Below, piece after piece: positions 12,158-23,912 of a DNA stretch of 64,000 nucleotides. Source of the stretch: Stutzerimonas stutzeri. GTDB taxonomy: Bacteria; Pseudomonadota; Gammaproteobacteria; Pseudomonadales; Pseudomonadaceae. The stretch spans positions 1,860,001 to 1,924,000 of the forward strand of contig NC_015740.1 of NCBI RefSeq assembly GCF_000219605.1. The letters are read 5' to 3'. How positions within the stretch are numbered: position 1 is the first letter of the stretch; the number at the start of each line of letters is the position of its first letter. The notes under the pieces are model-generated. The model worked only from the letters and a program-made list of their open reading frames with translations, was not told the origin of the DNA and ran no database searches. A program made the translations under genes and the position numbers.

Positions 12158-13399
12158 ATGGAAGCACTGTTGATACTCGGCGGCCTGTTACTGATGCTCG
12201 CCGGTTTCGTCTGGCTGATCAGCCAGGCATTCACGACCAGCCTGCTGTGGGGGCTGGGCAGCTTGCTGCCGCCGATGACGCTGGCTTTCGCGTTCAGCCA
12301 TTGGCGTGTGGCACGCAAGGCCGTGGTGCTTTCCTGTCTCGGCATCATTCCCCTAGTGGTCGGGCTGTCTTTGCTGGCCAGCCGCGATTCCGAGCGGCTG
12401 ACTGCCATATTCAGCCTGGGCTGGCTGCCCGCCCAGTCGCAGCCCGAGCTGGAGATGGGCATGCGGGGGCAGTTGAACGACCGCCGGTTCGTGCCGCAGC
12501 AAGGGGAGCTGATCAATGGCGTGCTGAGCTTGCGTGCAGGGCAGGGATTTTTTGCTCGCCAAGAAGTCACCATCCGTCTGCACCAACCCGTAGACGGGGC
12601 GGTGCGTGTAGATGTCCTGCCGGATGACAGCGGCGACCTGCCGGAAGTGGAGATCGCCTGGTTGGGGCAGGATGAGGAGCTGCCCGAGACGCGACGTCTT
12701 GATCGCGGCTACACCCTGCATCTTGACCTGCAGCCGGTAGCGCCGAATCGGCTGAAAGGCGACTTCCATCTGGTCTTGCCGCCGCAGTACGACACCAGTC
12801 TCACTGGCGTTGTCGAGCTGTATACAGACCGCCTGCGTTATCGCGACGGTCAGGTCGATCGCCGTCACGACTCGCGCGACACCATCGCTTACGTCGTCGA
12901 AGACTATCTGCAGCGCCGCCACGCAAGCCGCGATGTCGTGCTGCAGGCCTTGCCTTCGCTGACATTGCCCGCCGATGAGTTGCAGCTGGAGGCGCAGGCG
13001 CAGGTGAAGGGGGAGCCGCAGGCGTTTACGCTGCGTCTGGGCAAGAACGAGCAGGGCTGGCATGTGAAGGGGGATGACTATCCGCCTCTGGCGGTAGAGA
13101 AGGCAGCCTCCGTGCCGGCAAGCAAGGCGGAGGAACCCGTCGGCGCTGTGCCCGCCGCACCGCGCAAGGTCGATGGGCGTCTGTATTTTTCCATGGAGCA
13201 GGTGCTGCGCAATCCGGGGCGCTACCAGCACCGGCTGATGCGTGCCCATACCGAGCGTGGTGGCATTGCCGAAGGGCGCTTCGCCGGGCTGGACGGCGAT
13301 GGCAATCTCGTCATCCGACGGATCATTCGCGGGCCTGGCGAGGCGACCTACAATCTGGCGCCCGGCGAGATCGTCCTGCTGGAACTGATCGAGCCCTGA
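12158..13399 (+). CDS. Membrane-anchored protein of unknown function
   Basis: 413 residues from ATG 12158, chosen because GTGAAGGAACTCGA precedes it; the reading frame extends back to 12119. Three closely spaced N-terminal membrane segments (about 3-22, 29-47, 56-75) are followed by a long soluble region with alternating beta-strand character, probably periplasmic. There is a low-complexity Ala/Glu/Pro linker near 315-340, and a small C-terminal domain (KVDGRLYFSMEQVLRNPGRYQHRLMRAHTERGGIAEGRF). I do not recognise the family with certainty; genes like it sit beside htpG in Pseudomonas genomes. It is not an MFS transporter, having too few membrane segments. Confidence 0.7.
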   Translation: MEALLILGGLLLMLAGFVWLISQAFTTSLLWGLGSLLPPMTLAFAFSHWRVARKAVVLSCLGIIPLVVGLSLLASRDSERLTAIFSLGWLPAQSQPELEMGMRGQLNDRRFVPQQGELINGVLSLRAGQGFFARQEVTIRLHQPVDGAVRVDVLPDDSGDLPEVEIAWLGQDEELPETRRLDRGYTLHLDLQPVAPNRLKGDFHLVLPPQYDTSLTGVVELYTDRLRYRDGQVDRRHDSRDTIAYVVEDYLQRRHASRDVVLQALPSLTLPADELQLEAQAQVKGEPQAFTLRLGKNEQGWHVKGDDYPPLAVEKAASVPASKAEEPVGAVPAAPRKVDGRLYFSMEQVLRNPGRYQHRLMRAHTERGGIAEGRFAGLDGDGNLVIRRIIRGPGEATYNLAPGEIVLLELIEP

Positions 13400-13434
13400 T
13401 GCGGGTCGGCCGGCGCCAAGTCGCGTCGGCCGCC

Positions 13435-13462
13435 CTTGAAATTCGTCGTCCCGTCCCCATCT
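13435..13462 (+). promoter_or_regulatory. Sigma-32 heat-shock promoter of htpG
   Basis: CTTGAAA (13435-13441), 13-bp spacer, CCCCATCT (13455-13462), a near-perfect match to the RpoH consensus. It starts 86 bp before the htpG ATG and just after the stop of the upstream gene. Confidence 0.88.
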
Positions 13463-13520
13463 GCCAGACATCGCCGCAGCCGCGGTCCGTGCCCTATAGA
13501 TGACGTGGAGTTCGTAGACG

Positions 13521-15425
<1,905 letters not shown>

Positions 15426-15444
15426 TCGGCAGACGCAGTAAACA

Positions 15445-15471
15445 AAACGGCCCGTCACTGACGGGCCGTTT
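15445..15471. terminator. Bidirectional terminator between htpG and osmC
   Basis: A perfect 12-bp stem (AAACGGCCCGTC at 15445-15456 with GACGGGCCGTTT at 15460-15471). It sits between the convergent stops of htpG and the OsmC gene and can serve both strands. Confidence 0.85.
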
Positions 15472-15488
15472 GCGTTTACGAGCCCTTC

Positions 15489-15923
15489 TCAGAGCAACAT
15501 GCTGACCAGTCGAGTGCCGTGAGTGAGGTTGTCGGCCACCGGACAGCGTTTTTCGATCAACTCCAGTAACGCCTGCTTGCCGGCGCGGTCGAGATCAGCA
15601 TCGATTTCCACCTTCACCCGCAACTCCTGAAAACCGGGGCGCATGCTCGGGTCGCGCCCCAGCAGGCCCGACGGATCGTAGTCGGCCTCGATCTCGAAGC
15701 GCATGCCACGCAGTTCGATTTTTTGCTGGTGCGCGATAAAGCGGCCAATAGTGCCGAAGCATCCTGCTACCGCAGCCAGGATGGCTTCCAGCGGAGTGGG
15801 GCCTAGATCCTGGCCGGCGGCGTTTCTGGGCTGGTCCATGATCAGGCGGTGGTTGCCGCACTCGACTTCGATCGCCATGCCGGCATTCATCTGTCCACGG
15901 GCACTGGTGGTTTTCATGGCCAT
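15489..15923 (-). CDS. OsmC-family peroxidase-like protein
   Basis: 144 residues from ATG at 15923, preferred over the upstream start at 15971 because AAAGGAACTC lies at the right distance before it. OsmC/Ohr proteins reduce organic hydroperoxides with a reactive cysteine pair. Here the two family cysteines are in AAVAGCFGTIGRF and LIEKRCPVADNL, and GPTPLEAILAAVAGC is the family core. It resembles the YhfA-like OsmC subgroup more than Ohr, so peroxidase activity is an inference. Convergent with htpG. Confidence 0.85.
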   Translation of the reverse strand: MAMKTTSARGQMNAGMAIEVECGNHRLIMDQPRNAAGQDLGPTPLEAILAAVAGCFGTIGRFIAHQQKIELRGMRFEIEADYDPSGLLGRDPSMRPGFQELRVKVEIDADLDRAGKQALLELIEKRCPVADNLTHGTRLVSMLL

Positions 15924-16124
15924 GCGCTGAGTTCCTTTTGCTGATTCGAACAACGATGCGGCGAATGGCATCGATCTGACCGGATATTAGGAGCGCAGCG
16001 GGGAGGCCACGTTGATTCTGGTCAAATACGGTGGGGGGTATGCGTGATGCGGGCTCGTGGCCCCGCAAGCTGAACGCTCATGCGTGCTGGCGGTCTACTC
16101 GCTGGCTGTCAGGAGGACCGAGCT

Positions 16125-17150
16125 TTGTACATCCAGAGAATCTTTTGCGCGCTTTCCATCTGCCTGTTGGCCCCATTCACCGCGGCCGAGGAGCGGGAGT
16201 ACCGGTATAGCGATGCACACCTGCACTATGTGGACTTCTTCCAGGAAACCGACGGCATGCAGAAGCTGCTCGAGGCAATGGATGCAGGACGCATCGATCA
16301 TGTGATGATCAGCGGCATTCCGGTCGCAAAGAAATGGCACGAGAACGAACCCAAGCGTCCACGCTATTACGCAGGCGATGACGCGCCGGTGTACTGGTAC
16401 AGCGCCACCGATGTGCTGGTGGCTGCGGCGCTGGAGGAACTCGACGAAGAGCAGCGCAAGCGGTTTCATCCGTTTCTCTCCGGCTTCAATCCCAACGACA
16501 AGAACGCCGATGCCCATATCCGTCGCATGCTTGAGTTGCATCCCGGGCTATGGCAGGGGCTGGGGGAGATCTTCACCCGCCATGACGATGTAACGGCCCT
16601 GACCGAAGGCGACACGCCGCGCGCCAACAATGAGGCGCTGGCCCGGGTCTACCACCTGGCTGCCGAGTTCGACCTGCCGGTGATGCTGCACTCGAACATC
16701 ACCTCCAAGCGCGAGCGCAATCCGCTGTATCTGGTCGAGCTGGAGGAACCGCTGCGCAACCATCCGCACACGCGGTTCATCTGGGCACATGCCGGCACCA
16801 GCATGGAGCTGCACCGGCATCAGGAGAAGCTGGAATTTCTCCATGAAACGGTCAGTCGCCTACTGGACGACTACCCCAACCTGTACATCGATCTGTCCTG
16901 GACGATGCTCAAGCCTTACCTGCTGGGCGAAGGGGACAAACCTGATCCGAAGTGGGTGGAGCTGGTGACGCGGCATCCGACGCGTTTCGTGATCGGCTCC
17001 GACGTAGTGGGCCATTTCGAGAATCTGGCCACAGGCATGAATGCGTTTGCCCCTTTTCTCGATGCCTTGCCCGAAGCGGTGGCGCGGGGTGTGGCGCGTG
17101 ACAACTTCCTCGCGTTGTTGCCGCAAAAACGCCAGGACGAGCTGCGCTGA
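16125..17150 (+). CDS. Secreted amidohydrolase-family protein (TTG start)
   Basis: 341 residues from a TTG at 16125, chosen because AGGAGG (16111-16116) lies eight bases before it and because it begins a clean signal peptide (hydrophobic IFCALSICLLAPF, likely cleavage in TAAEE). The mature part starts with the metal-binding motif DAHLHYVD and contains GLGEIFTRHDD, MLHSN, FIWAHAGTS and a C-terminal VIGSDVVGHF. This is the TIM-barrel metal-dependent hydrolase pattern with His/His, His, His and Asp ligands. Probably periplasmic; the substrate is unknown. Confidence 0.78.
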   Translation: MYIQRIFCALSICLLAPFTAAEEREYRYSDAHLHYVDFFQETDGMQKLLEAMDAGRIDHVMISGIPVAKKWHENEPKRPRYYAGDDAPVYWYSATDVLVAAALEELDEEQRKRFHPFLSGFNPNDKNADAHIRRMLELHPGLWQGLGEIFTRHDDVTALTEGDTPRANNEALARVYHLAAEFDLPVMLHSNITSKRERNPLYLVELEEPLRNHPHTRFIWAHAGTSMELHRHQEKLEFLHETVSRLLDDYPNLYIDLSWTMLKPYLLGEGDKPDPKWVELVTRHPTRFVIGSDVVGHFENLATGMNAFAPFLDALPEAVARGVARDNFLALLPQKRQDELR

Positions 17151-17214
17151 GCGTCATGAGGCTGTAATCGCGACGTCATAACCTGCCGGCTCCGCACATT
17201 GGAAGGAGCAGGTC

Positions 17215-17685
17215 ATGTCGTTCGCTCGTTGGTCGTTGGTTGCCACGTTGTTAGTGGTAGGTATTCCTGCGCAGGCGCAGGTTGAAGTGGTGGGGCCGGT
17301 GGAGTACGGCATCTTCGAAACGTCCAAGGACGACTTCCAGCCGGGCGAGCGTGTGCTGAGCCGCCGCGACCAGCCGATTCGTCAGACCATTGAGGTGCCA
17401 GCCAAGCTCGGCAGCAAGTTCGGGTTGCGCTATCGCCTCTCTGGCAAGCGTGAGGGGGATACACCGCTGACTCTGCTGTACCTGACGCCGGGGGTGGTGA
17501 CGCCTGATGGCAAGCGTCACGACAAGTTCGAGGTGGTGCAGAGCCTGGTGCCCGATGCCGAAACCGACGTGATGGCCTTCGAGTTTACCGAGGTGCACGA
17601 GGTGGTGCCGGGCGAGTGGCGGCTGATGGTCTTTCAGGGTGATCGGAAATTGGCCGAACGGACGTTTCAAGTCCGCTCGAGATGA
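17215..17685 (+). CDS. DUF3859 family periplasmic protein
   Basis: 156 residues. An N-terminal signal peptide (WSLVATLLVVGIPAQAQ, cleavage likely after AQA) is followed by a small beta-rich domain with GIFETSK and RQTIEVPAKLGSKFGLRYRL, and ends with WRLMVFQGDRKLAERTF. This matches the DUF3859 pattern; function unknown. Start ATG 17215 follows GGAAGGAGCAGGTC, a strong ribosome site. It lies 64 bp after the amidohydrolase on the same strand and may be co-transcribed. Confidence 0.75.
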   Translation: MSFARWSLVATLLVVGIPAQAQVEVVGPVEYGIFETSKDDFQPGERVLSRRDQPIRQTIEVPAKLGSKFGLRYRLSGKREGDTPLTLLYLTPGVVTPDGKRHDKFEVVQSLVPDAETDVMAFEFTEVHEVVPGEWRLMVFQGDRKLAERTFQVRSR

Positions 17686-17758
17686 TGGCGATATCGTTTG
17701 GACGTAGTGGCCTTCAGGACCGTCAGTCGCCCTAATCCATTAATTTGACGTCAAAAAG

Positions 17759-17785
17759 TCAAGAGTGCGGTTCTGTCTCCGATAA
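17759..17785 (+). promoter_or_regulatory. Sigma-28 (FliA)-like promoter of the first chemoreceptor
   Basis: TCAA (17759-17762), 15-bp spacer, TCCGATAA (17778-17785). The consensus is TAAA-N15-GCCGATAA; the -10 matches 7 of 8 with exact spacing. It is 54 bp before the ATG at 17840, as expected for a flagellar/chemotaxis late gene. Confidence 0.72.
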
Positions 17786-17839
17786 ATGAAGCAGGTCACG
17801 GTTTGTGACGTCGTTTCAATTCATGGAGAAAGTAGCCCC

Positions 17840-19465
17840 ATGTCCATCCGCAATCTCACAATCGGCAAACGTTCCGCCCTCGGCTTCGGTTTGATCGGAT
17901 TACTGGTTCTGTTCCTCGGCCTGTTCGCATTGAACCAGATGGCGAATATGCGCAAGGAAAGCAGGGAGGTCGACGAGAACTGGCTGCCGAGCATCATGGC
18001 CATCAGCGAGCTCAACATGACGGTGATGCGTATTCGGGCGCTCACCTTGCGCATGACCATCGCCGAAGACGTGCAGGTCGTGCAGAGCACTGCTCAACGC
18101 TTGGCACAGCTGCGCGGCGAGGTAGCGGAGCGCGATGCGCAGTACGTCAAGCTGTTGACGACGGCGGAAGAAAAGTCCGCGTATCAACGGTTCAAGCAGG
18201 CCTTCGACCAGTACCTGCCGTTGCAGCAGCGCATCGTCGACCAAGTACAGCGGGGCGAACATGATCAGGCTATCGCGCTCATCAACGGCGCGATCAATGA
18301 GCATGCCGATAACCTCACGGCCGCGCTGAACGAGCTGCAGCGGATAAACAATGAAGAGGCCGGGCAGGCAGCTGAGCGGGCGTCCATTCAGTACGACACC
18401 GGTTTCGGTTGGGTTGTGGCCACGCTGATCTTTGCCGCCGTGGTTACGGTCATGCTCGCCTGGATGTTCACCCGTAGCGTCGTGGGCCCGCTGGGACAAG
18501 CGGTTTCGGTTGCAGAGCGTATTGCCAATGGCGACCTGACCGGCGATTTCGCGGTGAATGGCAACGATGAGCCAGCTCGTTTGCTGGCATCGCTCAAGGC
18601 CATGCAAAACAATCTGCGGGGGACCATCCAGGGCATCGCCGAGTCATCCAATCAGCTCGCTTCGGCGGCTGAGGAGCTCAACGCCGTTACCGAAGATTCG
18701 ACGCGTGGCCTGCATCAGCAGAACCATGAAATCGAACAGGCCGCAGCAGCTGTCAATCAGATGACCGCGGCAGTGGATGAAGTGGCGCGTAACGCGGTGG
18801 CTACCTCCGAAGCCTCGCAGGAGTCGAACGACACGGCGCAGCGCGGGCGCAAGCAGGTTCTGCAGACGGTGGAATCGATCAACCTGCTGGCCAGCGACGT
18901 GACCAACACCGCTGGAGAAGTGGAGCATCTCGCCGGACAGGTGCGCGACATCAGCAAGGTGCTGGAGGTGATTCGTTCCATTGCCGAACAAACCAATCTG
19001 CTGGCATTGAATGCGGCGATCGAGGCCGCGCGCGCCGGCGACGCCGGGCGTGGTTTCGCGGTGGTCGCGGACGAAGTGCGCGCCCTGGCGCATCGCACTC
19101 AGCAGTCCACAGCCGAAATCGAACAGATGATCGGCAGCGTGCACCAGGGTACCGACAAGGCGGTGAGTGCCATGCATGTCAGTAATGAGCGGGCCCGTAC
19201 CACGCTGGAAATGGCACGCGCCGCAGGTGAAGCGCTGGACGGCATCACGGCCGCGATCAGTCAGATCAGCGAGCGCAACCTGGTTATTGCCAGTGCTTCG
19301 GAAGAGCAGGCTCAGGTTGCCCGCGAGGTGGACCGCAATCTGGTCAACATCCGTGACCTGTCGCTGCAATCGTCGGCGGGCGCCAACCAGACCAGCGCAG
19401 CGAGTCAGGAACTGGCGAGGTTGGCGATTGGGCTGAATGAGGTGGTGCAGCGTTTTCAGGTTTAA
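17840..19465 (+). CDS. Methyl-accepting chemotaxis protein (first of tandem pair)
   Basis: 541 residues from ATG 17840, which has GGAGAA nine bases before it; the frame extends back to 17786 without a ribosome site. Membrane segment 1 is at about 12-32, then a periplasmic four-helix-bundle sensor domain (about 35-187), membrane segment 2 (about 189-211), HAMP (about 212-265) and a long cytoplasmic coiled coil. The coil carries the signalling tip [19 protein letters not shown] and methylation-helix residues. The four-helix sensor resembles receptors for small organic acids or amino acids; the ligand cannot be read from sequence. Transcribed from a sigma-28-like promoter. Confidence 0.92.
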   Translation: MSIRNLTIGKRSALGFGLIGLLVLFLGLFALNQMANMRKESREVDENWLPSIMAISELNMTVMRIRALTLRMTIAEDVQVVQSTAQRLAQLRGEVAERDAQYVKLLTTAEEKSAYQRFKQAFDQYLPLQQRIVDQVQRGEHDQAIALINGAINEHADNLTAALNELQRINNEEAGQAAERASIQYDTGFGWVVATLIFAAVVTVMLAWMFTRSVVGPLGQAVSVAERIANGDLTGDFAVNGNDEPARLLASLKAMQNNLRGTIQGIAESSNQLASAAEELNAVTEDSTRGLHQQNHEIEQAAAAVNQMTAAVDEVARNAVATSEASQESNDTAQRGRKQVLQTVESINLLASDVTNTAGEVEHLAGQVRDISKVLEVIRSIAEQTNLLALNAAIEAARAGDAGRGFAVVADEVRALAHRTQQSTAEIEQMIGSVHQGTDKAVSAMHVSNERARTTLEMARAAGEALDGITAAISQISERNLVIASASEEQAQVAREVDRNLVNIRDLSLQSSAGANQTSAASQELARLAIGLNEVVQRFQV

Positions 19466-19520
19466 GCGAACCTAAAGGAGTTCGATTCTCAGTTCCGAAA
19501 ACATATTTTCATGCCGGGTG

Positions 19521-19548
19521 TCAAGTAACGATAGACCTTATCCGATAT
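19521..19548 (+). promoter_or_regulatory. Possible sigma-28-like promoter of the second chemoreceptor
   Basis: TCAA (19521-19524), 16-bp spacer, TCCGATAT (19541-19548). This is weaker than the promoter upstream of the first copy, with one extra spacer base and one more -10 mismatch, but it stands in the same relative place. Confidence 0.45.
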
Positions 19549-19583
19549 GCGGTTATATCCCGTAGTCACGTGAGGTCGTCGTT

Positions 19584-21203
19584 ATGTTCAGACAAATGAA
19601 AATAGCCCTGAGGGCTGGATTGGGCTTCGGCTTTGTGGCGTTGATAGTCTTCGCGCTTGGCGTTTTCGCGTTGACGCGCATCTCGGCCATGGAAGGCGAG
19701 GCGGAGGAAATTGACCAGCGGCTGTTGCCTACCATTCAGCTGCTCGGTCAGGTCAATCAGGAGTTTCTGATGATCCGCGCCGGCACCCTACTCCTGCTGA
19801 TCAGCCAGCTTGAAGAGCGACGCCGCGGAGCGGACACCCTCGATGGTCTGCGCAAGACCCTGGCGCAGGAGCGGCAGGATCTGGATCGGCTGATCCAGGA
19901 CGCGGAGGGCAAGGCGCTGCTTGCCTCGTTCGACCAGGCGCTGAGCCGTTATGAGAGCTTCCAGCGAAAGATCGTCGAGCTCGCGCTGCAGGATCGTGTG
20001 GATGAGGCAATCGAGCTGACCAGGGGTGAGCTGAACGAGCACGCGCGCAGCACCTCCCAGGCGATCGCCAATCTCATCGATCTCAATCGCAAGGCGGCCG
20101 ATGCAGCCAGCGACCACGCCCTCGAGGTGGCAAGCAACGCCTTCGAGGGTGTCGTGATTGCAATGGTGGTCGCGTTTATCGCCACGATCGCGCTGGCGAC
20201 GCTGCTGACCCGCAGCATCGTGCAGCCGTTGGCTGAGGCCGTAGGTGTCGCCGAGGTGATTGCCGGCGGTGATCTGACCCGCAGCATAAAAGTTGTCGGC
20301 AATGACGAGCCGGCACGCCTCCTGATTGCGCTTCAGGCCATGCAGCGCAGTCTGCGGGACACCATTCAGGGCATCTCGCATTCGTCCAATCAGCTGGCTT
20401 CGGCGGCGGAGGAGCTCAATGTCGTCACCGAAGACTCCACTCGCGGCCTCCACCAGCAGAATCATGAGATCGAGCAGGCTGCAACGGCGGTCAACGAGAT
20501 GACCACTGCGGTGGACGAAGTGGCGCGCAACGCCGTGGCGACATCCGAAGCGTCGCGCGAGTCCGATGAGACGGCACAGCATGGCCGCCAGCAGGTCATC
20601 CGTACGGTAGAGTCGATCGGTGTGCTGGCGAACGACGTCACGCAAACGGCTACCGAAGTGGAGCGTCTGGCGGGTCAGGTGCGTGACATCAGCAAGGTGC
20701 TGGATGTGATTCGCTCGATCGCCGAGCAGACCAACCTGCTGGCGCTCAACGCGGCCATCGAGGCGGCACGGGCAGGGGATGCGGGCCGTGGTTTCGCCGT
20801 AGTGGCCGACGAGGTGCGTGCACTGGCCCATCGCACCCAGCAGTCGACCCAGGAGATCGAACAGATGATCGGCGATGTGCACCAGGGAACCGACAAGGCG
20901 GTGCACGCCATGCAGTTGAGCAACGAGCGCGCCAGAACCACGCTGGATCTGGCGCGCGCCGCCGGGGAAGCGCTCGATGGCATCGCCAGTGCGATCAGCC
21001 AGATCAGCGAGCGCAACCTGGTGATTGCCAGTGCTTCGGAAGAACAGGCCCAGGTGGCGCGCGAGGTCGACCGAAATCTGGTCAACATTCGTGACCTGTC
21101 GCTGCAGTCTTCCGCGGGCGCCAACCAGACCAGCGCTGCCAGCCAGGAGCTGGCGCGCCTGGCGATCGACCTGAACAACCTGGTGGCGCGCTTCCAGGTC
21201 TGA
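19584..21203 (+). CDS. Methyl-accepting chemotaxis protein (second of tandem pair)
   Basis: 539 residues with the same architecture as its upstream neighbour: membrane segment at about 12-31, periplasmic four-helix sensor, second membrane segment at about 190-211, HAMP, and a signalling domain with [19 protein letters not shown]. From [13 protein letters not shown] to the C-terminus the two proteins are almost identical, while the periplasmic sensor halves differ strongly, so they probably read different ligands into the same kinase array. ATG 19584 follows GAGGTCGTCGTT. The C-terminus (ARFQV) lacks a CheR-tethering pentapeptide. Confidence 0.92.
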   Translation: MFRQMKIALRAGLGFGFVALIVFALGVFALTRISAMEGEAEEIDQRLLPTIQLLGQVNQEFLMIRAGTLLLLISQLEERRRGADTLDGLRKTLAQERQDLDRLIQDAEGKALLASFDQALSRYESFQRKIVELALQDRVDEAIELTRGELNEHARSTSQAIANLIDLNRKAADAASDHALEVASNAFEGVVIAMVVAFIATIALATLLTRSIVQPLAEAVGVAEVIAGGDLTRSIKVVGNDEPARLLIALQAMQRSLRDTIQGISHSSNQLASAAEELNVVTEDSTRGLHQQNHEIEQAATAVNEMTTAVDEVARNAVATSEASRESDETAQHGRQQVIRTVESIGVLANDVTQTATEVERLAGQVRDISKVLDVIRSIAEQTNLLALNAAIEAARAGDAGRGFAVVADEVRALAHRTQQSTQEIEQMIGDVHQGTDKAVHAMQLSNERARTTLDLARAAGEALDGIASAISQISERNLVIASASEEQAQVAREVDRNLVNIRDLSLQSSAGANQTSAASQELARLAIDLNNLVARFQV

Positions 21204-21380
21204 GCCATGGGTGAGGCTTCGTCAGACGCCTCACCCAACGACAGCTCATATGGGCATTTTTCGCCCTCCCGTGACAGCACAACGCTGGGCGCGGGCGGGC
21301 GAGCGGCGTACTATCCCGCGTTTTTCCACAGCAGGAACGGGCTGAGTCGGGGCCGTTCTTCCCAGCTGCGAGATGTGCCC

Positions 21381-22619
21381 ATGTCCGATCTGCCTCGAAT
21401 TTTCCGCTTCATCAATCGCACCAGCCTGGTCGCCCAGATCGTGGTTGGCCTGCTGGCCGGCGCGCTGCTGGCGCTGTTCCTGCCTGCGGCTGCCAAGTCG
21501 GTGGCGCTGCTGGGGGACCTGTTCGTGCAAGCCCTCAAGGCGGTTGCGCCGGTTCTGGTGTTCGTGCTGGTGACGTCATCGCTGGCCAACCACAAGCGCG
21601 GGCAACCCACGCATATTCGGCCGATCATTCTGCTTTACGCGGTGGGCACCTTGAGCGCCGCGGCCGTCGCTGTGCTGGCGAGCTTCATGTTCCCCACATC
21701 GCTGACGCTGGTGAGCGGGGCGGCCGATGTAACGCCGCCGTCCGGTGTCGGGGCGGTACTGCAGACGCTGCTGTTCAACATCGCCGACAACCCGGTGCGT
21801 GCGCTGCTCAATGGCAACTTCATCGGCATCCTGGCATGGGCAATCGGTCTCGGCTTCGCCTTCCGCCATGCACAGGACAGCACGCGCCGGCTGATCGGCG
21901 ATCTGTCCGATGGCGTCACGCTGATCGTCAAGGTGGTGATCCGCTTCGCGCCGCTCGGCGTGTTCGGTCTGGTGGCTGGCACCCTGGCCGATTCCGGTTT
22001 CGATGTACTGCTCGGCTATGCGCGGCTGCTGCTGGTATTGGTGGGCGCCATGCTGTTCATGGCGCTGGTGATGAACCCGCTGATCGTGTTCTGGCAGATT
22101 CGCCGCAATCCCTATCCGCTGGTGTTCACCTGCTTGCGCGAGAGCGGCATAACGGCCTTCTTCACCCGCAGTTCGGCCGCCAACATCCCGGTGAACATGC
22201 AGCTGTGTCAGCGTCTCGGGCTGCACAAGGACACCTACTCGGTTTCCATCCCGCTGGGCGCGACCATCAACATGGGCGGTGCGGCGATCACCATCACGGT
22301 GCTGACCCTGGCTGCGGTCAATACGCTTGGCATCCAGGTGGATGTGGCCACTGCGGTGTTGCTGAGCCTGCTGGCGGCGGTCTGCGCTTGCGGTGCCTCG
22401 GGTGTGGCCGGTGGTTCGCTACTGCTGATTCCGCTGGCCTGCAGTCTGTTTGGCATCTCCAACGACCTGGCGATGCAGATGGTGGCGGTCGGCTTCATCA
22501 TCGGCGTGGTGCAGGACTCGGCCGAGACGGCGCTGAATTCCTCGACTGACGTGCTCTTCACCGCAGCGTCCTGTATCGCCCATGGCGATATCGACGAGGG
22601 TGCCGAGCGGCGCGTTTGA
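21381..22619 (+). CDS. sstT: Serine/threonine:Na+ symporter SstT
   Basis: Dicarboxylate/amino acid:cation symporter family (DAACS) inner-membrane protein importing serine and threonine with Na+. 412 residues from ATG 21381 ([27 protein letters not shown]); the frame extends to 21207 but the extension has no family similarity. Diagnostic segments are the serine-rich [15 protein letters not shown], the substrate/Na+ loop [16 protein letters not shown] and the C-terminal [20 protein letters not shown]. About eight membrane helices plus two re-entrant loops are expected. Convergent with fabB across a perfect hairpin. Confidence 0.93.
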   Translation: MSDLPRIFRFINRTSLVAQIVVGLLAGALLALFLPAAAKSVALLGDLFVQALKAVAPVLVFVLVTSSLANHKRGQPTHIRPIILLYAVGTLSAAAVAVLASFMFPTSLTLVSGAADVTPPSGVGAVLQTLLFNIADNPVRALLNGNFIGILAWAIGLGFAFRHAQDSTRRLIGDLSDGVTLIVKVVIRFAPLGVFGLVAGTLADSGFDVLLGYARLLLVLVGAMLFMALVMNPLIVFWQIRRNPYPLVFTCLRESGITAFFTRSSAANIPVNMQLCQRLGLHKDTYSVSIPLGATINMGGAAITITVLTLAAVNTLGIQVDVATAVLLSLLAAVCACGASGVAGGSLLLIPLACSLFGISNDLAMQMVAVGFIIGVVQDSAETALNSSTDVLFTAASCIAHGDIDEGAERRV

Positions 22620-22640
22620 ATCAACCGATAACGGAAACAA

Positions 22641-22664
22641 GAACGGCGCCCTAGGGCGCCGTTC
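22641..22664. terminator. Bidirectional terminator between sstT and fabB
   Basis: Perfect inverted repeat GAACGGCGCCC (22641-22651) and GGGCGCCGTTC (22654-22664) with a two-base centre, between two convergent genes. T-runs are short on both sides. Confidence 0.7.
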
Positions 22665-22683
22665 TCGTGTGTCGCTTGCTGGA

Positions 22684-23901
22684 TCAGGCCTTGTAGCGGC
22701 GCAGTACCAGCGTGGCGTTGGTGCCGCCGAAGCCGAAGCTGTTGCTCATGATCGTGTCGATCTGAGCGTTCTCACGGGTTTCCCGCAGGATCGGCATGTC
22801 CGCGACTTCCGGGTCCAGCTCGTCGATGTTGGCCGAGGCTGCGATGAAGTTGCCTTCCATCATCAGCATCGAGTAGATCGCCTCGTGGACACCGGCAGCG
22901 CCCAGCGAATGGCCGGACAGGCTCTTGGTCGAGCTGATGGTCGGGATCTTGTCGCCGAACATGTTGCGCACGGCCTTGATCTCGGCCACATCGCCCACCG
23001 GGGTGGACGTGCCATGGGTGTTCAGGTAGTCGATCGAGCCTTCGACGGTGGACATCGCCTGCTGCATGCAGCGCAGGGCGCCTTCGCCGCTCGGGGCGAC
23101 CATGTCGTAGCCATCGGATGTAGCGCCATAACCGACGATTTCCGCGTAGATCTTGGCGCCGCGCTTGAGGGCGTGCTCCAGCTCTTCGACCACGACCATG
23201 CCGCCACCGCCGGCGATGACGAAACCGTCACGCTTGGCATCGTAGGCGCGGGAGGCCTTTTCCGGAGTTTCGTTGTACTGGCTGGACAGGGCGCCCATGG
23301 CGTCGAACAGGCAGCTCTGGCTCCAGTGTTCCTCTTCACCGCCACCGGCGAAGACGACGTCCTGCTTGCCCATCTGGATCTGCTCCATCGCATGGCCGAT
23401 GCAATGTGCGCTGGTGGCGCAAGCCGAGGCGATGGAGTAGTTGATGCCCTTGATGCGGAACGGGGTCGCGAGGCAGGCCGAGACGGTACTGCTCATGGTG
23501 CGCGGAACGCGGTATGGGCCGATGCGCTTGACGCCCTTGTCGCGCAGGATGTCGATGGCTTCCATCTGATTGATGGTCGATGCACCACCCGAGCCGGCCA
23601 CCAGGCCGATACGCGGATTGGAAATGTCATCCAGGCTGAAACCGGCGTCCTTCACGGCCTGCTCCATCGCCAGGTAGGCGTAGGCGGCGGCGTCACCCAT
23701 GAAGCGCAGGACCTTGCGGTCGATCAGCTCTTCGAGGTTCAGGTTGACGGAGCCCGAGACCTGGCTGCGCAGCCCCATGTCCGCATAGGACTGGTTGAAG
23801 CGAATGCCGGGGCGGCCGGCGCGCAGGTTGCCGGAGACGGTCTCTTTGTCATTGCCCAGGCAGGAAACGATACCCAGGCCAGTGATCACGACGCGACGCA
23901 T
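22684..23901 (-). CDS. fabB: Beta-ketoacyl-ACP synthase I
   Basis: Condensing enzyme of type II fatty acid synthesis that elongates, among others, the cis-3-decenoyl-ACP made by FabA, and so is needed for unsaturated fatty acids. 405 residues from ATG 23901 ([16 protein letters not shown]); GAAGGA precedes it, and a longer frame starting with TTG at 23916 overlaps the fabA stop. Catalytic cysteine C161 in [15 protein letters not shown], first active-site His in [11 protein letters not shown] and second in [12 protein letters not shown]. Directly downstream of fabA with an 11-bp gap, the normal fabAB operon. Confidence 0.98.
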   Translation of the reverse strand: MRRVVITGLGIVSCLGNDKETVSGNLRAGRPGIRFNQSYADMGLRSQVSGSVNLNLEELIDRKVLRFMGDAAAYAYLAMEQAVKDAGFSLDDISNPRIGLVAGSGGASTINQMEAIDILRDKGVKRIGPYRVPRTMSSTVSACLATPFRIKGINYSIASACATSAHCIGHAMEQIQMGKQDVVFAGGGEEEHWSQSCLFDAMGALSSQYNETPEKASRAYDAKRDGFVIAGGGGMVVVEELEHALKRGAKIYAEIVGYGATSDGYDMVAPSGEGALRCMQQAMSTVEGSIDYLNTHGTSTPVGDVAEIKAVRNMFGDKIPTISSTKSLSGHSLGAAGVHEAIYSMLMMEGNFIAASANIDELDPEVADMPILRETRENAQIDTIMSNSFGFGGTNATLVLRRYKA

Positions 23902-23912
23902 GCGGATGTCCT

